Positions 1 to 9,093 of a stretch of DNA of 64,000 nucleotides are shown piece by piece. The notes beneath the pieces were generated by a model. That model was not told the origin of the DNA. It worked only from the letters and a program-made list of their open reading frames with translations, and made no database searches. Position 1 is the first letter of the stretch. Each line of letters begins with the position of its first letter. The position numbers and the translations under genes were made by a program. Source of the stretch: Corynebacterium uterequi (GTDB taxonomy: Bacteria; Actinomycetota; Actinomycetes; Mycobacteriales; Mycobacteriaceae); assembly GCF_001021065.1 (NCBI RefSeq), contig NZ_CP011546.1:1178001-1242000 (forward strand), given 5' to 3'.

Positions 1-1356
1 GCCGCCCTTCTGGCGCGCAAGGCACACGAGTTCGGCCTCACCGCCAAGCCGTGGGTCAAGACCATCATGGCCCCGGGCTCGCAGGTCGTGGACGGCTACT
101 ATAAGCGCGCTGATCTGTGGAAGGATCTGGAGGCCGTCGGCTTCTACCTCTCCGGCTTCGGCTGCGCCTCGTGCATCGGTAACTCCGGCCCGCTGCCGGG
201 TGAGGTGTCGGACGCGATCAACGACAACGACATCACGGCCACCGCCGTGCTGTCCGGCAACCGTAACTTCGAGGGCCGCATCTCCCCCGACGTGAAGATG
301 AACTACCTCGCGTCGCCGCTGCTGGTCATCGCTTACGCCATCGCCGGCACCATGGACTTCGACTTCGAGACCCAGCCGCTGGGCGTGGCCGCCGACGGCA
401 CGGAGGTCTTCCTCAAGGACGTGTGGCCGTCCACCGAGGAAATCGAGGAGACCATCAACGGTGCGATCTCCCGCGAGATGTACCTGGCGGACTACGCGGA
501 CGTCTACAAGGGCGACGAGTCCTGGCAGGGACTGAACATCCCGACCGGTAAGACCTTCGACTGGAACGAGGACTCCACCTACATCCGCAAGGCCCCGTAC
601 TTCGACGGCATGCCCACCGAGCCGAGCCCGGTCGAGGACATCGCCGGTGCCCGGGTGCTGGCCAAGCTGGGCGACTCGGTCACCACGGACCACATCTCCC
701 CCGCCTCGGCGATCAAGCCCGGTACCCCGGCCGCCAACTATCTCGACGCCAACGGCGTCGAGCGCCAGGACTACAACTCCTTCGGCTCCCGTCGCGGCAA
801 CCACGAGGTCATGGTCCGTGGCACCTTCGCCAACATCCGCCTGAGCAACCAGCTGGTGGACGTCCAGGGTGGCTACACCCGCGACTTCACGCAGCCCGAC
901 GCCCCGCAGGCGTTCATCTACGACGCCGCCCAGAACTACGCCGAAGCCGGTATCCCGCTCGTGGTCCTCGCCGGTAAGGAGTACGGTACCGGTTCCTCGC
1001 GTGACTGGGCTGCGAAGGGCACTAACCTGCTGGGCGTCAAGGCCGTCATTACCGAGAGCTTCGAGCGCATTCACCGCTCCAACCTCATCGGCATGGGCGT
1101 CGTCCCGCTGCAGTTCCCGGCCGGCGAGTCTCACGCCTCCCTCGGCCTCGACGGCACCGAGACCTTCGACATCACCGGGTTGAGCGAACTCAACAACGGC
1201 GTGACCCCGAAGACGGTCAAGGTCACCGCGACCAAGGCTGATGGCGATCAGGTCGAGTTCGACGCGGTGGTGCGCATCGATACCCCGGGTGAGGCGGAGT
1301 ACTACCGCCACGGTGGCATCCTGCAGTACGTGCTGCGCCAGATGGTCAAGGCATAA
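1..1356 (+). CDS. acn: Aconitate hydratase, C-terminal part (cut by window edge)
   Basis: TCA-cycle enzyme that isomerises citrate to isocitrate in the cytosol using a [4Fe-4S] cluster. The reading frame is open from base 1, so the start lies outside the window; the last 451 codons are present out of the roughly 930-940 usual for AcnA-type enzymes. [14 protein letters not shown] carries the CxxC pair that supplies two of the three cluster cysteines. The C-terminal swivel domain follows, with the substrate-contact segment around [12 protein letters not shown]. acnR begins 8 bases after the stop, the usual Corynebacterium acn-acnR arrangement in which the repressor controls acn. Nothing looks broken in the visible part. 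Confidence 0.97.
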   Translation, partial: AALLARKAHEFGLTAKPWVKTIMAPGSQVVDGYYKRADLWKDLEAVGFYLSGFGCASCIGNSGPLPGEVSDAINDNDITATAVLSGNRNFEGRISPDVKMNYLASPLLVIAYAIAGTMDFDFETQPLGVAADGTEVFLKDVWPSTEEIEETINGAISREMYLADYADVYKGDESWQGLNIPTGKTFDWNEDSTYIRKAPYFDGMPTEPSPVEDIAGARVLAKLGDSVTTDHISPASAIKPGTPAANYLDANGVERQDYNSFGSRRGNHEVMVRGTFANIRLSNQLVDVQGGYTRDFTQPDAPQAFIYDAAQNYAEAGIPLVVLAGKEYGTGSSRDWAAKGTNLLGVKAVITESFERIHRSNLIGMGVVPLQFPAGESHASLGLDGTETFDITGLSELNNGVTPKTVKVTATKADGDQVEFDAVVRIDTPGEAEYYRHGGILQYVLRQMVKA

Positions 1357-1364
1357 GCGCCACC

Positions 1365-1928
1365 ATGCCAGTCGTCAGCGGCGATGAGCTGCAGCGCCGT
1401 CGTAATGAGATCCTCGATGCCGCCAGGGCGTGCTTCGCCGAGTACGGCTACGAGGGGGCGACGGTGCGCCGCCTAGAAGAGTCCACGGGGAAGTCCCGCG
1501 GGGCGATCTTTCACCACTTCGGTGATAAAGAATCGCTCTTTCTGGCCATGGCGCGCCGCGACGCCGCCCAGCAGGCGGAAATCGTCGCCAGCGATGGCCT
1601 CGTGGAGGTGCTGCGGGACATGCTCCAGCGCCCGGAGCACTACCAGTGGCTGCGGACTCGCCTAGAGATCGCCGCCATTGTGCGCAAGGACCCGGAGTTT
1701 AAGGCGAAGTGGCAGGACCAGCAGGCCGTCCTCGACGCCGCGATCCGGGACCGGCTGCGGCGCAATACGGAGACCGGTGAGCTGCGCGACGACCACTCGG
1801 TGGAGGCGATTGCGACTTTCTTGGACATCGTCATGGACGGGTTCATCGCCCGTCTGGCATCCGGGTGCCCCACCGAGGACTTGGATACCGTCCTCGACAT
1901 CGTCGAGGAGGCGGTCCGGGCCCGCTAG
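1365..1928 (+). CDS. acnR: TetR-family repressor of aconitase, AcnR
   Basis: 187-residue one-domain regulator. The N-terminal TetR helix-turn-helix covers about residues 10-55 (AARACFAEYGYEGATVRRL, then the recognition helix region SRGAIFHHFGDKESLF). The remainder is an all-helical ligand and dimer domain. Length and position directly after acn match AcnR of C. glutamicum, which binds the acn promoter and represses aconitase; citrate and Mg have been described as its ligand. The acn promoter is outside the window, so the operator cannot be checked. The gene lies 8 bases behind acn and is probably co-transcribed. The next genes run towards it from the other strand. Confidence 0.93.
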   Translation: MPVVSGDELQRRRNEILDAARACFAEYGYEGATVRRLEESTGKSRGAIFHHFGDKESLFLAMARRDAAQQAEIVASDGLVEVLRDMLQRPEHYQWLRTRLEIAAIVRKDPEFKAKWQDQQAVLDAAIRDRLRRNTETGELRDDHSVEAIATFLDIVMDGFIARLASGCPTEDLDTVLDIVEEAVRAR

Positions 1929-1979
1929 TCCGCACTAGGACTCCGTGGTCTCAGCGCCAAGACGCCAAGGCGCCACTGG

Positions 1980-3104
1980 TTAACGCGCGGCGCCGAGGCT
2001 CCGGTGATACTGCCCGTAGGCTGCCGCGGTAAGCACCACCGCGTACAGGCCCATGACGAGCCAGCCGCGGTGCGTGCCGAGTAAGCCGCCGGCGCTGTGA
2101 TCGACGTCGAACACGATCGAGCGGATCTGCGACAGCGCGTAGCTCGACGGCAGCGCCAGCGATACTGCCTGTAACTCCCCGGCCGCGTATTTCACGGACG
2201 TTGTGGCCCCGGACAAAAACCAGATCACCACGGTGGCGACCATGGATAGCATGGCTGCGCCGCTAAACTTCGGCACGAGCAACGATACGAGGGCCGCGAA
2301 GCTGACAAAGGCGAGGGCGGTGACGAGCAACGGCCCTGCTATCTCTAGTGAGTGCCTAAGAATATTCACCGAGGTCAGCGCCCAGGTGAGAAGGGCGTTG
2401 ACCACCGCGGCGAGGCTGCCGGCGAACAGGGCGACGGTGATGCGCGCACCGAAGCTCGGCAGGAGGCTGGCCGACGCTAGGCGGTATTCGCTCAAGGTTG
2501 CGTAGTCGCGCTCCTTGTTGAATAGGTACAGGAAGTTAAACATGGCCCCCATGAGGAAGGCGAGCAGGAATACTCCTACCGCGATGATGGAGAACCAGTC
2601 CAGCTGTGCCGATACCGCTATGTCACGGGTGATCTCAAGGTCCATGCCCGGCATGCGCTGCTCATAGAAGGCGAGGATTCCTTCGTCGAGGTAGAGACGG
2701 AGGTTTTTCGCCAGATCCGAGTTGTAGTTGTTCAACGCATAGTCAACGGTGGCGGGATCCCCGGCGGCCAGGCGGTCGCTGAAGTCCGGTGGGATGGTGA
2801 GCACCGCGCTGAGGGCGCCGTCGTGGTAAAGCGTCGCCGCCCGGTGGGCGTCGGTCTCGGCCAGGGTGAAGTAGGGCTGGTCGCTTAAAGGTGAGGTTTG
2901 AGCGAGGACGGCTTCGGCGAGGGCTTCCCCTTCCGGCCCGGCGTCGTGGTTCACGATGCCGATAGCGAAGGCGGCGAAGTTGCCGAAGGTCAGCGCGAAG
3001 ACCAGCAGGACCACGGTGGGGGCGATGATTCCGGCGGCGAGCGATTTGGGATCGCGGCGGGTGAGCCGGAGTAGTTTCTTGAGTTCTTCGATGAATAGTC
3101 TCAT
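1980..3104 (-). CDS. ABC-2 type exporter permease (second permease)
   Basis: 374-residue integral membrane protein of the ABC-2 permease family. One membrane helix near residues 22-48 is followed by a long extracytoplasmic domain (to about 165), then five to six helices in the C-terminal half. It is the last gene of a three-gene exporter operon read right to left (ATPase 4191-5126, permease 3101-4171, this gene). It overlaps the first permease by four bases (ATGA), so translation is probably coupled. The two permeases are expected to form a heterodimeric channel. The substrate is unknown; antibiotic, peptide or lipid export are all possible. Confidence 0.85.
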   Translation of the reverse strand: MRLFIEELKKLLRLTRRDPKSLAAGIIAPTVVLLVFALTFGNFAAFAIGIVNHDAGPEGEALAEAVLAQTSPLSDQPYFTLAETDAHRAATLYHDGALSAVLTIPPDFSDRLAAGDPATVDYALNNYNSDLAKNLRLYLDEGILAFYEQRMPGMDLEITRDIAVSAQLDWFSIIAVGVFLLAFLMGAMFNFLYLFNKERDYATLSEYRLASASLLPSFGARITVALFAGSLAAVVNALLTWALTSVNILRHSLEIAGPLLVTALAFVSFAALVSLLVPKFSGAAMLSMVATVVIWFLSGATTSVKYAAGELQAVSLALPSSYALSQIRSIVFDVDHSAGGLLGTHRGWLVMGLYAVVLTAAAYGQYHRSLGAAR

Positions 3105-4171
3105 GACGCGACCTTTTCACTGTGACAAAAGCGGGCGAAGACGATGATGCTCGCAGTGGTAGTGACGCCGGCACCCACCACTAGCCAGAGCAGCGGATAT
3201 GGTCCGAGCTCGGCTCCGAAGTAGCCGTAGCGCACCACCTCGATGCCGTAGGTAGCTGGATTGAGCGCGCCGATGAGCCGGGCCGCGGCGCCGAAGTATG
3301 ACAGGTCGCCGAAACCTCCACCACCGACCCATAGGCTCAGCGACCCGACCAGCGAAATCAGGAATGCGGTCATGGTGGAGCGCACGAAGATCCCCAGTGT
3401 CATCCCGACGCCGGAGAAAGCGAGGTAGATCAAGGCGAGGCCGGCGAAGAGGTGAACCGGGTGCGGGATGATTCGGGCGTACATGGCGGCGATGACACCG
3501 ATGAGTACGGCCCCGGCAAGAAGGGACTTCGTGACCGCGCCCGCGATCTTTCCGGCGGCGACGACTCTCGGGCGTGGTGTGAGCGCCAAGATAGTGGTGG
3601 TGGCGTTCTCCCACTCGCTGGTCATGGAGAACTGCCCGAAGAGCAGCCCCGCCAGCATGGCGGCGAACACGAGGGTGCTCACGGCGAAGCTCTCGCCCCA
3701 GGGGATGTCGTGGGGGTAACGAGGAGCGTCGACGACCGAGACTGTCATCGGAGCGCCGTGGGTGGTGAGGTAGTGGACGACGGCTCCGTCGAGCCGGTTG
3801 GCGTAGTTCTTCGTCATGTTTGCGTTGACGTCGTTGACGACGTGGGTGATGTGACCGGTCACCCCGTCGTCGGTGACTGTCGGCTCCGTATCAACCAGGT
3901 AGCGGTCGGGGCTTCCGGAATCCGGCGTAGCGCTTTGCGCGGGACGGAGGTCAAGATAAGGCTGGCCGGCAGGGTTACGGAACTGCTCCGCCGACTGGAG
4001 AAAGGCCGAGGACTCTGCGGCGGGGCGGGTGTCCACTGGCAGGGTGACGTCGCCGGAGACCATGAAGGCGAAGGCGAAAAGGAACAACAGCGGAGAAAGT
4101 ATCGTGGCGGCGTTGAAGGCCACGTTTTCTTTGACGCCGAGCACTTCTTTGGCGAGGATTGTAAAGAACAT
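3101..4171 (-). CDS. ABC-2 type exporter permease (first permease)
   Basis: 356-residue membrane protein with the same architecture as its downstream neighbour: an N-terminal helix (about residues 20-40), a periplasmic-side domain of roughly 120 residues, and a cluster of about six helices starting near residue 170. ABC-2 permease family. It starts 19 bases after the end of the ATPase gene and overlaps the next permease by four bases. With the divergent TetR gene at 5242 this makes a regulator-controlled export cassette. The substrate cannot be named from sequence. Confidence 0.85.
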   Translation of the reverse strand: MFFTILAKEVLGVKENVAFNAATILSPLLFLFAFAFMVSGDVTLPVDTRPAAESSAFLQSAEQFRNPAGQPYLDLRPAQSATPDSGSPDRYLVDTEPTVTDDGVTGHITHVVNDVNANMTKNYANRLDGAVVHYLTTHGAPMTVSVVDAPRYPHDIPWGESFAVSTLVFAAMLAGLLFGQFSMTSEWENATTTILALTPRPRVVAAGKIAGAVTKSLLAGAVLIGVIAAMYARIIPHPVHLFAGLALIYLAFSGVGMTLGIFVRSTMTAFLISLVGSLSLWVGGGGFGDLSYFGAAARLIGALNPATYGIEVVRYGYFGAELGPYPLLWLVVGAGVTTTASIIVFARFCHSEKVAS

Positions 4172-4190
4172 GATGCGTACTGCCCTTGTA

Positions 4191-5126
4191 CTAGTCGCGG
4201 AGGGTTCGCCCTGTCAGGGTCAAGAACACGTCCGCCAGGGTGGGGTGATGTACCTCTACCCCGGCGATGTCGACGACGCCGGCCAGGCGCGTCAGCACCG
4301 CGGTGAGGTCGGCGTCACCGCCCGCGGCGGCGACGCGGAGCTGGCCGTGGACAAGCTCGACGTCGCCGAGCGCGCGTCGCACTGCGACCTCGTCGAGCAC
4401 GGCGCCGGGGGCCGGGGTGATGCGAATAGTGCTGGATCCGAGCTCGGCCTTGAGGTTGGCTGGCGTGTCGAAACGGACTAATGCACCGCGATCGAGCAGG
4501 AGGATCTTGTCGCAGAGGGCATCCGCCTCGGCCATGATGTTGGTGGCCACGATGACGGTGCGCCCCTCCTGTTTAAAGCGGGCTATGTAGTCCCAGATCC
4601 GGTGCGTGGCCTGGACGTCCACCCCGAGGGTGGGTTCGTCGAGGAGGAGCAGGTCGGGGTTGGGCAGCAGCGCCCGGCCGATGGCGAGGCGGCGTTTCAT
4701 TCCCCCGGAGTAGTTCTTGACAGGCTCTGTGGCACGGTCGCTGAGCTCGACGAGGTCGAGCACGTCCCGGATCCGGGCGTCGGCCCGGCCTTTCATGTAC
4801 AGCGCAGCGTGAAAGCGCAGGTTCTCGATGGCATTGAGCTCCGGGTAGAGCGCGGTGTCCTGGGGCACCACGCCGATGAGCCGTCGCACCCGTTGCGCGT
4901 CGGCGACCGGGTTGAGGCCGAAGACGCGCACCGTGCCCGTCGTCGGCCGGTAGAGCCCCATGATGAGCTTCATGAGGGTGGATTTGCCGGCCCCATTGGG
5001 GCCGAGGAGCCCGTAGACCTGACCTGGTGGGCAGGTGAAGGTGACATCGTCGGTGCGGGGCTTTCCTCCCAGTACCTTGGTCACCTTTGTCATCGTGATT
5101 GCGTCCGTGTGTTCGTCGTTGGTCAT
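4191..5126 (-). CDS. ABC exporter ATP-binding protein (DrrA/CcmA-like)
   Basis: Cytoplasmic ATPase that powers the two permeases downstream. It has Walker [13 protein letters not shown], signature YSGGMKRR, Walker [13 protein letters not shown], and a C-terminal extension of about 80 residues as in DrrA-type exporters. The frame stays open 48 codons further upstream, but that part reads through the divergent promoter region. The ATG at 5126 is chosen because it has GGGAGG just upstream (4-base spacing) and because the preceding residues do not resemble the family. The resulting length of 311 residues is normal. The substrate is unknown. Confidence 0.88.
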   Translation of the reverse strand: MTNDEHTDAITMTKVTKVLGGKPRTDDVTFTCPPGQVYGLLGPNGAGKSTLMKLIMGLYRPTTGTVRVFGLNPVADAQRVRRLIGVVPQDTALYPELNAIENLRFHAALYMKGRADARIRDVLDLVELSDRATEPVKNYSGGMKRRLAIGRALLPNPDLLLLDEPTLGVDVQATHRIWDYIARFKQEGRTVIVATNIMAEADALCDKILLLDRGALVRFDTPANLKAELGSSTIRITPAPGAVLDEVAVRRALGDVELVHGQLRVAAAGGDADLTAVLTRLAGVVDIAGVEVHHPTLADVFLTLTGRTLRD

Positions 5127-5156
5127 TGTCCCTCCCACGGTGAAACCCAACATGTG

Positions 5157-5170
5157 TCGTATATTGACGA
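5157..5170. promoter_or_regulatory. Possible TetR operator between the exporter and its regulator
   Basis: TCGT-N6-ACGA inverted repeat (TCGTATATTGACGA), the most symmetric motif noticed in the 115-base divergent region between the exporter operon and the tetR gene at 5242. It is AT-rich in the middle and could overlap a promoter. The symmetry is short, so this is a guess based on how divergent TetR regulators usually work. Confidence 0.25.
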
Positions 5171-5241
5171 GTGTGGCAGAGGTAAAGAGCAGAAAAAACC
5201 AGCAATTGTGGCCATTGTGTCGGGTATGGCAGGACTGAGAG

Positions 5242-5859
5242 ATGGGTAGACCGCGGAAGAACGCCGGCACGCCCGGCGCGCAGGCGCGGATGGTGAAGGC
5301 CTTCTGGAACCAGCTAGCCGCCGGCCCCTATGCCAGGATCAGCGCCACGTCCATCGTCAGGGAGGTGGGCTGCAACCGGGCCACCTTTTACTACTACTTC
5401 GATTCGATCGATGATCTGGCGGCCGTCGCGCTGGCGGAGTCAGTTCCCAGGCAGATCATGGACACGGTGGGCCAGTTGGTGAGCGGACAGGCCACATCCA
5501 TGGAGCTCGACGACGCTACGCGCCAAGCGATTTCCCGGTTGTGCCTCATCGCCGGCACTGCCGGTTCCGCGCTGCTCATCGAGGAGTGCGAGCAGGCGCT
5601 GCAACGTGCGTGGGTGCACCGCTTCGACCTCGATATGGCCCGCCCGGAGATTGAGGCGGTGGTGCAGTTCATGGCCTCGGGGGTACTTGGTGTCATGGGC
5701 CGGTGGGCGGGTGCGCCTCTCGGCGAGGACTTCGACGCCTACCTGCGCACCATTACCGAGGTGTTTTCCGTCCCGGCGCTCACCTTTGTGGCCGGGCGTC
5801 GTAGCCTGGGAGGCGATAACCCGCCCACCCGTGCGACACCTTCAAGGAGACACCCATGA
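5242..5859 (+). CDS. TetR-family regulator divergent from ABC exporter
   Basis: 205-residue regulator. The N-terminal helix-turn-helix lies at about residues 15-60 (ISATSIVREVGCNRATFYYYF). The effector domain is not recognisable. It is divergent from the ABC exporter at 1980-5126, which suggests it represses that exporter and responds to the exported compound. Its stop codon overlaps the start of the next gene (ATGA at 5856-5859), so it is co-transcribed with the DsbA-like gene. The proline- and arginine-rich last 20 residues look untypical and may be unstructured. Confidence 0.85.
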   Translation: MGRPRKNAGTPGAQARMVKAFWNQLAAGPYARISATSIVREVGCNRATFYYYFDSIDDLAAVALAESVPRQIMDTVGQLVSGQATSMELDDATRQAISRLCLIAGTAGSALLIEECEQALQRAWVHRFDLDMARPEIEAVVQFMASGVLGVMGRWAGAPLGEDFDAYLRTITEVFSVPALTFVAGRRSLGGDNPPTRATPSRRHP

Positions 5860-6530
5860 GCCCCACCGGGGATAAGATTCAGTTCCTTTACGCCTTCGAC
5901 GCTCTCTGTGGCTGGTGCTATGGCTTCGGCCCCGCTCTGATGTCCTTTACCACCGCCAACGCCGAGCGCATCGACGTCGATGTTCGCTCCGGCGGGCTGT
6001 TCACCGGTTCCCGCGTGATGCCGGTGCGGGACTTCACTCACGCGGCCGAATCCAATGTCGCGATCGCCAAGGCGACGGGCGCCGTCTTTGGCGAGGGCTA
6101 CGAGGCCATGATCGCGGAGGGCTCCACCGTCATGGATTCCACCTACCCGGCTAAGGGGCTCATTGCGCTGCGCCGGCAGATCGAGGCGCGGGCGGAGGGG
6201 TCAACGTCCGTGGCCCTCGTGCAGGCTGCCGAGGCCATCCACAAGGCGTGGTACCTCGACGGCAAGGACTTAAGCAACGAGCAGGTCTACCGCGCCATTG
6301 CCAAGGACCTAGGCCTGGATGCCGACGCCGTCGCCGCGGACTTCGCTTCCTCGGACACGACCCGGGGCGCGCAGCAGGAGTTCGTCGAGCTCAGCCGGTT
6401 GGGCGTGACACGCTTCCCCACCCTCATCATGGCCACTGAGCGGGGTCCTCGCGTCTTCGGCTCCCCGACGGCTACGGGCGAGCAGCTCACCGAGATCCTC
6501 GACGCGTACCTCGACGGGCGGATCAGCTAG
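5856..6530 (+). CDS. Cytosolic DsbA/FrnE-like thiol oxidoreductase
   Basis: 224-residue thioredoxin-fold protein of the DsbA superfamily, FrnE/2-hydroxychromene-2-carboxylate-isomerase branch. The active site is LCGWCYG near residue 19, followed by the helical insertion; the cis-proline strand is RFPTLIM near residue 185. No signal peptide is present, so it acts in the cytosol, probably in disulfide or glutathione/mycothiol chemistry. AAGGAGA lies about 8 bases upstream of the ATG. It overlaps the upstream tetR by four bases and the convergent cutC by eight. The substrate is unknown. Confidence 0.85.
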   Translation: MSPTGDKIQFLYAFDALCGWCYGFGPALMSFTTANAERIDVDVRSGGLFTGSRVMPVRDFTHAAESNVAIAKATGAVFGEGYEAMIAEGSTVMDSTYPAKGLIALRRQIEARAEGSTSVALVQAAEAIHKAWYLDGKDLSNEQVYRAIAKDLGLDADAVAADFASSDTTRGAQQEFVELSRLGVTRFPTLIMATERGPRVFGSPTATGEQLTEILDAYLDGRIS

Positions 6531-7203
6531 CGTCGAGCAGCTCGCGCCAACGGGCGACGAGCGCCGGGTTCACCGGCTGGGTAAAGCTAGCGTTGTCGCG
6601 GGCTGGCGAGCCGAGGTGAAAGGCCTGCACCCCCGCCGCGGTCAGTGGTGCGAGGTGCTCGGGGCGTAGCCCGCCGCCGACCATCATGAGCTCAGCCGCC
6701 CCGGGTACGGAGCCTAAGACCGAACGCAGGGCGTCCATTCCCTGGGTGACTCCGGCCGGGGATCCGGCGGTGAGGACGTGGGTCAACCCGCTCGGCAGAT
6801 CGGTGAGCTGCTCGAAGGCCTGGCGGTAATCGACGGCGTGGTCGATAGCGCGGTGCAACGTGTACGCGCCGGCGCCGGCCAGTACGTCGGAGAGGACGGG
6901 AATATCGAGGCGCCCGGAGGCGTCGAGGAAGCCTAGGACGACGCCCTGTGCGCCGGCGTCGAGGTAAGCGCGCTGGAGGGACTTGAGGCGGGTGATCTCG
7001 GCGGCGTCGGTGGCGAAGCCGGCGCGCAAGCGCAGCATGGCACGCACCGGAATGCCAGTGGCAACAGCGGCGGCCACCATGTGCGGGGAGGGCGACAGGC
7101 CGTCTGAGTCCATGGTGCCGACCACTTCGACGCGGTCGGCTCCGCCGTCGCGGGCGGCGCGGGCGTCGGCGGCGGACAGGGCAATGACTTCGAGCAGGGG
7201 CAT
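6523..7203 (-). CDS. cutC: CutC family protein
   Basis: 226 residues with the TIM-barrel CutC fold: LLEVIALSAADARAA at the start, GADRVEVVGTMDSDGLSPS, and the terminal strands MVGGGLRPEHL and FHLGSPARDN. CutC was first linked to copper homeostasis in E. coli, but its real role is disputed. The frame is open for 35 more codons upstream; the ATG at 7203 (MPLLEVIAL) gives the family's usual N-terminus, and the longer version would overlap the neighbouring gene. Its 3' end overlaps the convergent DsbA-like gene by eight bases. Confidence 0.88.
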   Translation of the reverse strand: MPLLEVIALSAADARAARDGGADRVEVVGTMDSDGLSPSPHMVAAAVATGIPVRAMLRLRAGFATDAAEITRLKSLQRAYLDAGAQGVVLGFLDASGRLDIPVLSDVLAGAGAYTLHRAIDHAVDYRQAFEQLTDLPSGLTHVLTAGSPAGVTQGMDALRSVLGSVPGAAELMMVGGGLRPEHLAPLTAAGVQAFHLGSPARDNASFTQPVNPALVARWRELLDAS

Positions 7204-7217
7204 GGCGTGGCGTGAGG

Positions 7218-7460
7218 TCAGCGACGCGGGCGAGAGCTGGAGCGTCCGAGCAGGAAGTAGGCGGCGGGGCCGAACCCGTTGACGAGCTGGGCCGCCATCC
7301 ACGCCCACTTGGGGCCGCGCACACGGGCGACTGGCCGGCGGGCGAGGTCCTTGATCGCGAGGGCCTTGAAGGCCAACTCGGCGGCCCCGGCGCCGACGAT
7401 GACGGCGCGGGCGGCGGTGGGAAGATCGTTGAACTCACTGCGCACCTGTGTGGGTTTCAT
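7218..7460 (-). CDS. Small membrane protein, PLDc_N-like
   Basis: 80 residues with one hydrophobic segment near residues 17-33 and a second near 50-70 (WAWMAAQLVNGFGPAAYFLLGR). The second resembles the PLDc_N (phospholipase D nuclease N-terminal) membrane motif found in many small actinobacterial membrane proteins. It ends 14 bases before the cutC start and may be co-transcribed with it. Function unknown. Confidence 0.7.
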   Translation of the reverse strand: MKPTQVRSEFNDLPTAARAVIVGAGAAELAFKALAIKDLARRPVARVRGPKWAWMAAQLVNGFGPAAYFLLGRSSSRPRR

Positions 7461-7530
7461 GACTTATAGCCTATCGGTCTACCCCGATCATCGCCTGCTG
7501 AGACCAGCGCGCCGCTACGTCCTCGGGTGC

Positions 7531-8664
7531 CTAGGCCTCGCTCTGCGTCAGGCGACCGTCGTAGAGCGCGACCGCGTTGGCAGAGAGAATGGCGGCGGTG
7601 ATCTCGGGGCTCAGCCCGGTCTCCCGGATGTAGCTGACGGCGCGGGTGTACTTCTCCTCCTGGAAGTACGGGAAGTCCGAGCCGGTGAGCAGCTTGTCCG
7701 TGTCATACACCTCGGAGGCCAGCCGCAGCGAGCCGGTAGAGAAGTTGGCGGCGTCGAACCACATCTGCCGCAGCGTCTTCGAGGGATCAGACTCGAAGGA
7801 ACCCCAGTCCTCATAGTTGTCCTGGATGCGTCGCGCCAAGAAGGGCACGTCACCGCCGAGATGGGCGATGTGGAAGCGGATGTCCGGGAAGATGTTCGGG
7901 TAGTTGGCCTTGAGCAGCTGCAGGGTGACGATACCGTCCTCCACCGGCGCGCCGTTGACCCAGGTCAGCTCGGTGTTTTGCATCGGCGGGCAGTGCGCGG
8001 CGTGGCCGGTGGGGTGGATGTAAAGGACGGCCTTGCGGCGGTTGAGCTCCTCGAAGATGGGCCGGTAGACGTCCTGGGTGATGACGGCCTGCGGGTCGTT
8101 GAGCATGGCGTTGATGGCGATGCCCACAAACCCTAGCTCGTCGAGGCAATAGCCAATTTCCTCGATGGCCTTGTCCGGGTGGTTAAAAGGAATGGCGCCG
8201 TAGCAGGCGAAGCGACCAGGGTGGGCGTCGACGATCTCCCGGTAGAGGTCATTGACCATGCGGGAAGCCTCCGCGCCGGCCTCCGGGGTGGGCAGCAACG
8301 GGGACTGCGGAGTGGCGGAGAGGACCTGGATGTCCACGCCGGCCTCGTCCATCATGCGCAGGCGCTCCCCCAGGTCCTTCGCGGTGTTGTCCGAGTTGGG
8401 CATGCGCGCGATCTCCACGGCGGCGGCGTCGGCGCCCAGCTCGATGAGCCGGTCGAGGTAGGCGCCGGGATAGACGTGGGCGTGGGTATCGACGATGGGG
8501 GTGGGATCGACGTCGTCGGCTGTCGGGACCGCGCTCGACGAGCTGGTGGCGTTGGCCAGAGTCTGCATCGAATCACCTTCCTTATTGGTGTTGGAGCATC
8601 CGGCGGCTGCGAGGGGCGCGGCGACGGCGGACATCGCTAGGAACGAACGTCGAGTAAACGTCAT
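7531..8664 (-). CDS. Tat-exported lipoprotein amidohydrolase
   Basis: 377 residues. The N-terminus carries a twin-arginine motif (TRRSFL, residues 4-9) and a lipobox LAAAGC (Cys23), so it should be exported folded by Tat and anchored as a lipoprotein. The rest is an amidohydrolase-2 (PF04909) TIM barrel: the metal-binding HAH of DTHAHVYPG near residue 62, then YIHPTGH, HIAHLGG and TGSDFPY, which carry the expected His and Asp ligands. The family includes aminocarboxymuconate-semialdehyde decarboxylase and related hydrolases; the substrate here is unknown. The ATG is preceded by GGGAGG. A DtxR-like half-site lies just upstream of the ribosome site. Confidence 0.86.
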   Translation of the reverse strand: MTFTRRSFLAMSAVAAPLAAAGCSNTNKEGDSMQTLANATSSSSAVPTADDVDPTPIVDTHAHVYPGAYLDRLIELGADAAAVEIARMPNSDNTAKDLGERLRMMDEAGVDIQVLSATPQSPLLPTPEAGAEASRMVNDLYREIVDAHPGRFACYGAIPFNHPDKAIEEIGYCLDELGFVGIAINAMLNDPQAVITQDVYRPIFEELNRRKAVLYIHPTGHAAHCPPMQNTELTWVNGAPVEDGIVTLQLLKANYPNIFPDIRFHIAHLGGDVPFLARRIQDNYEDWGSFESDPSKTLRQMWFDAANFSTGSLRLASEVYDTDKLLTGSDFPYFQEEKYTRAVSYIRETGLSPEITAAILSANAVALYDGRLTQSEA

Positions 8665-8683
8665 ATGGCCAGACCTCCCAAAG

Positions 8684-8702
8684 CCTTAGAAGGCCAACCT
8701 AA
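8684..8702. promoter_or_regulatory. Weak DtxR-like half-box upstream of the amidohydrolase
   Basis: On the minus strand TTAGGTTGGCCT matches 11 of the first 12 bases of the DtxR consensus (TTAGGTTAGCCTAACCTAA), but the second half fits poorly. It lies 20-38 bases upstream of the start codon at 8664, where an operator could act. One good half-site alone is weak evidence. Confidence 0.2.
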
Positions 8703-8817
8703 CAAATCAAACTAAAGTATGCATCTCGGGATTCATTCCCGCGAATGTAACGACGTAGGGTCGAGGTCGAACCGCCGTCCTGGCCACCAGGACTCCTAGC
8801 CTGGCCGGGTGGAGGGT

Positions 8818-8823
8818 TAGACT
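8818..8823 (+). promoter_or_regulatory. -10 box for a leaderless ACT-domain transcript
   Basis: TAGACT sits at -12 to -7 relative to the ATG at 8830, exactly where a -10 box belongs if transcription starts at the A of the ATG. No Shine-Dalgarno sequence precedes this ATG. Leaderless mRNAs are common in Corynebacterium. Confidence 0.55.
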
Positions 8824-8829
8824 GCCACC

Positions 8830-9093
8830 ATGTTCGCCATCATCACGGTTACCGGTGAGGACCACACCGGCATCATCGCGTCGGTCACCACCGACCTCGC
8901 CGCCAACAACGCCAACATCGTCGACGTCTCCCAGACCATCATGGGAAAGTGGTTCACGATGATCCTGCGCGTGGAGCTCGCTGACACCACAGTGCAGGAC
9001 CTCCAGGCGAGCCTCGACGAGGTCGCCGAGCGCGAGGCCTTGGTTATCCGCGTGCAGTCCGAGGCCCTCTTCGAAGCCGTAAGCGAGATCTAA
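8830..9093 (+). CDS. ACT-domain protein (UPF0237)
   Basis: 87-residue protein made of a single ACT domain plus a short helix ([18 protein letters not shown] at the start). The UPF0237 family is found next to the UPF0210/DUF711 gene in many bacteria, as here. The ACT fold usually binds a small ligand such as an amino acid, so a regulatory or sensing subunit is likely, but no function has been settled. It overlaps the next gene at TAATG, implying translational coupling. It is probably translated from a leaderless mRNA. Confidence 0.88.
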   Translation: MFAIITVTGEDHTGIIASVTTDLAANNANIVDVSQTIMGKWFTMILRVELADTTVQDLQASLDEVAEREALVIRVQSEALFEAVSEI

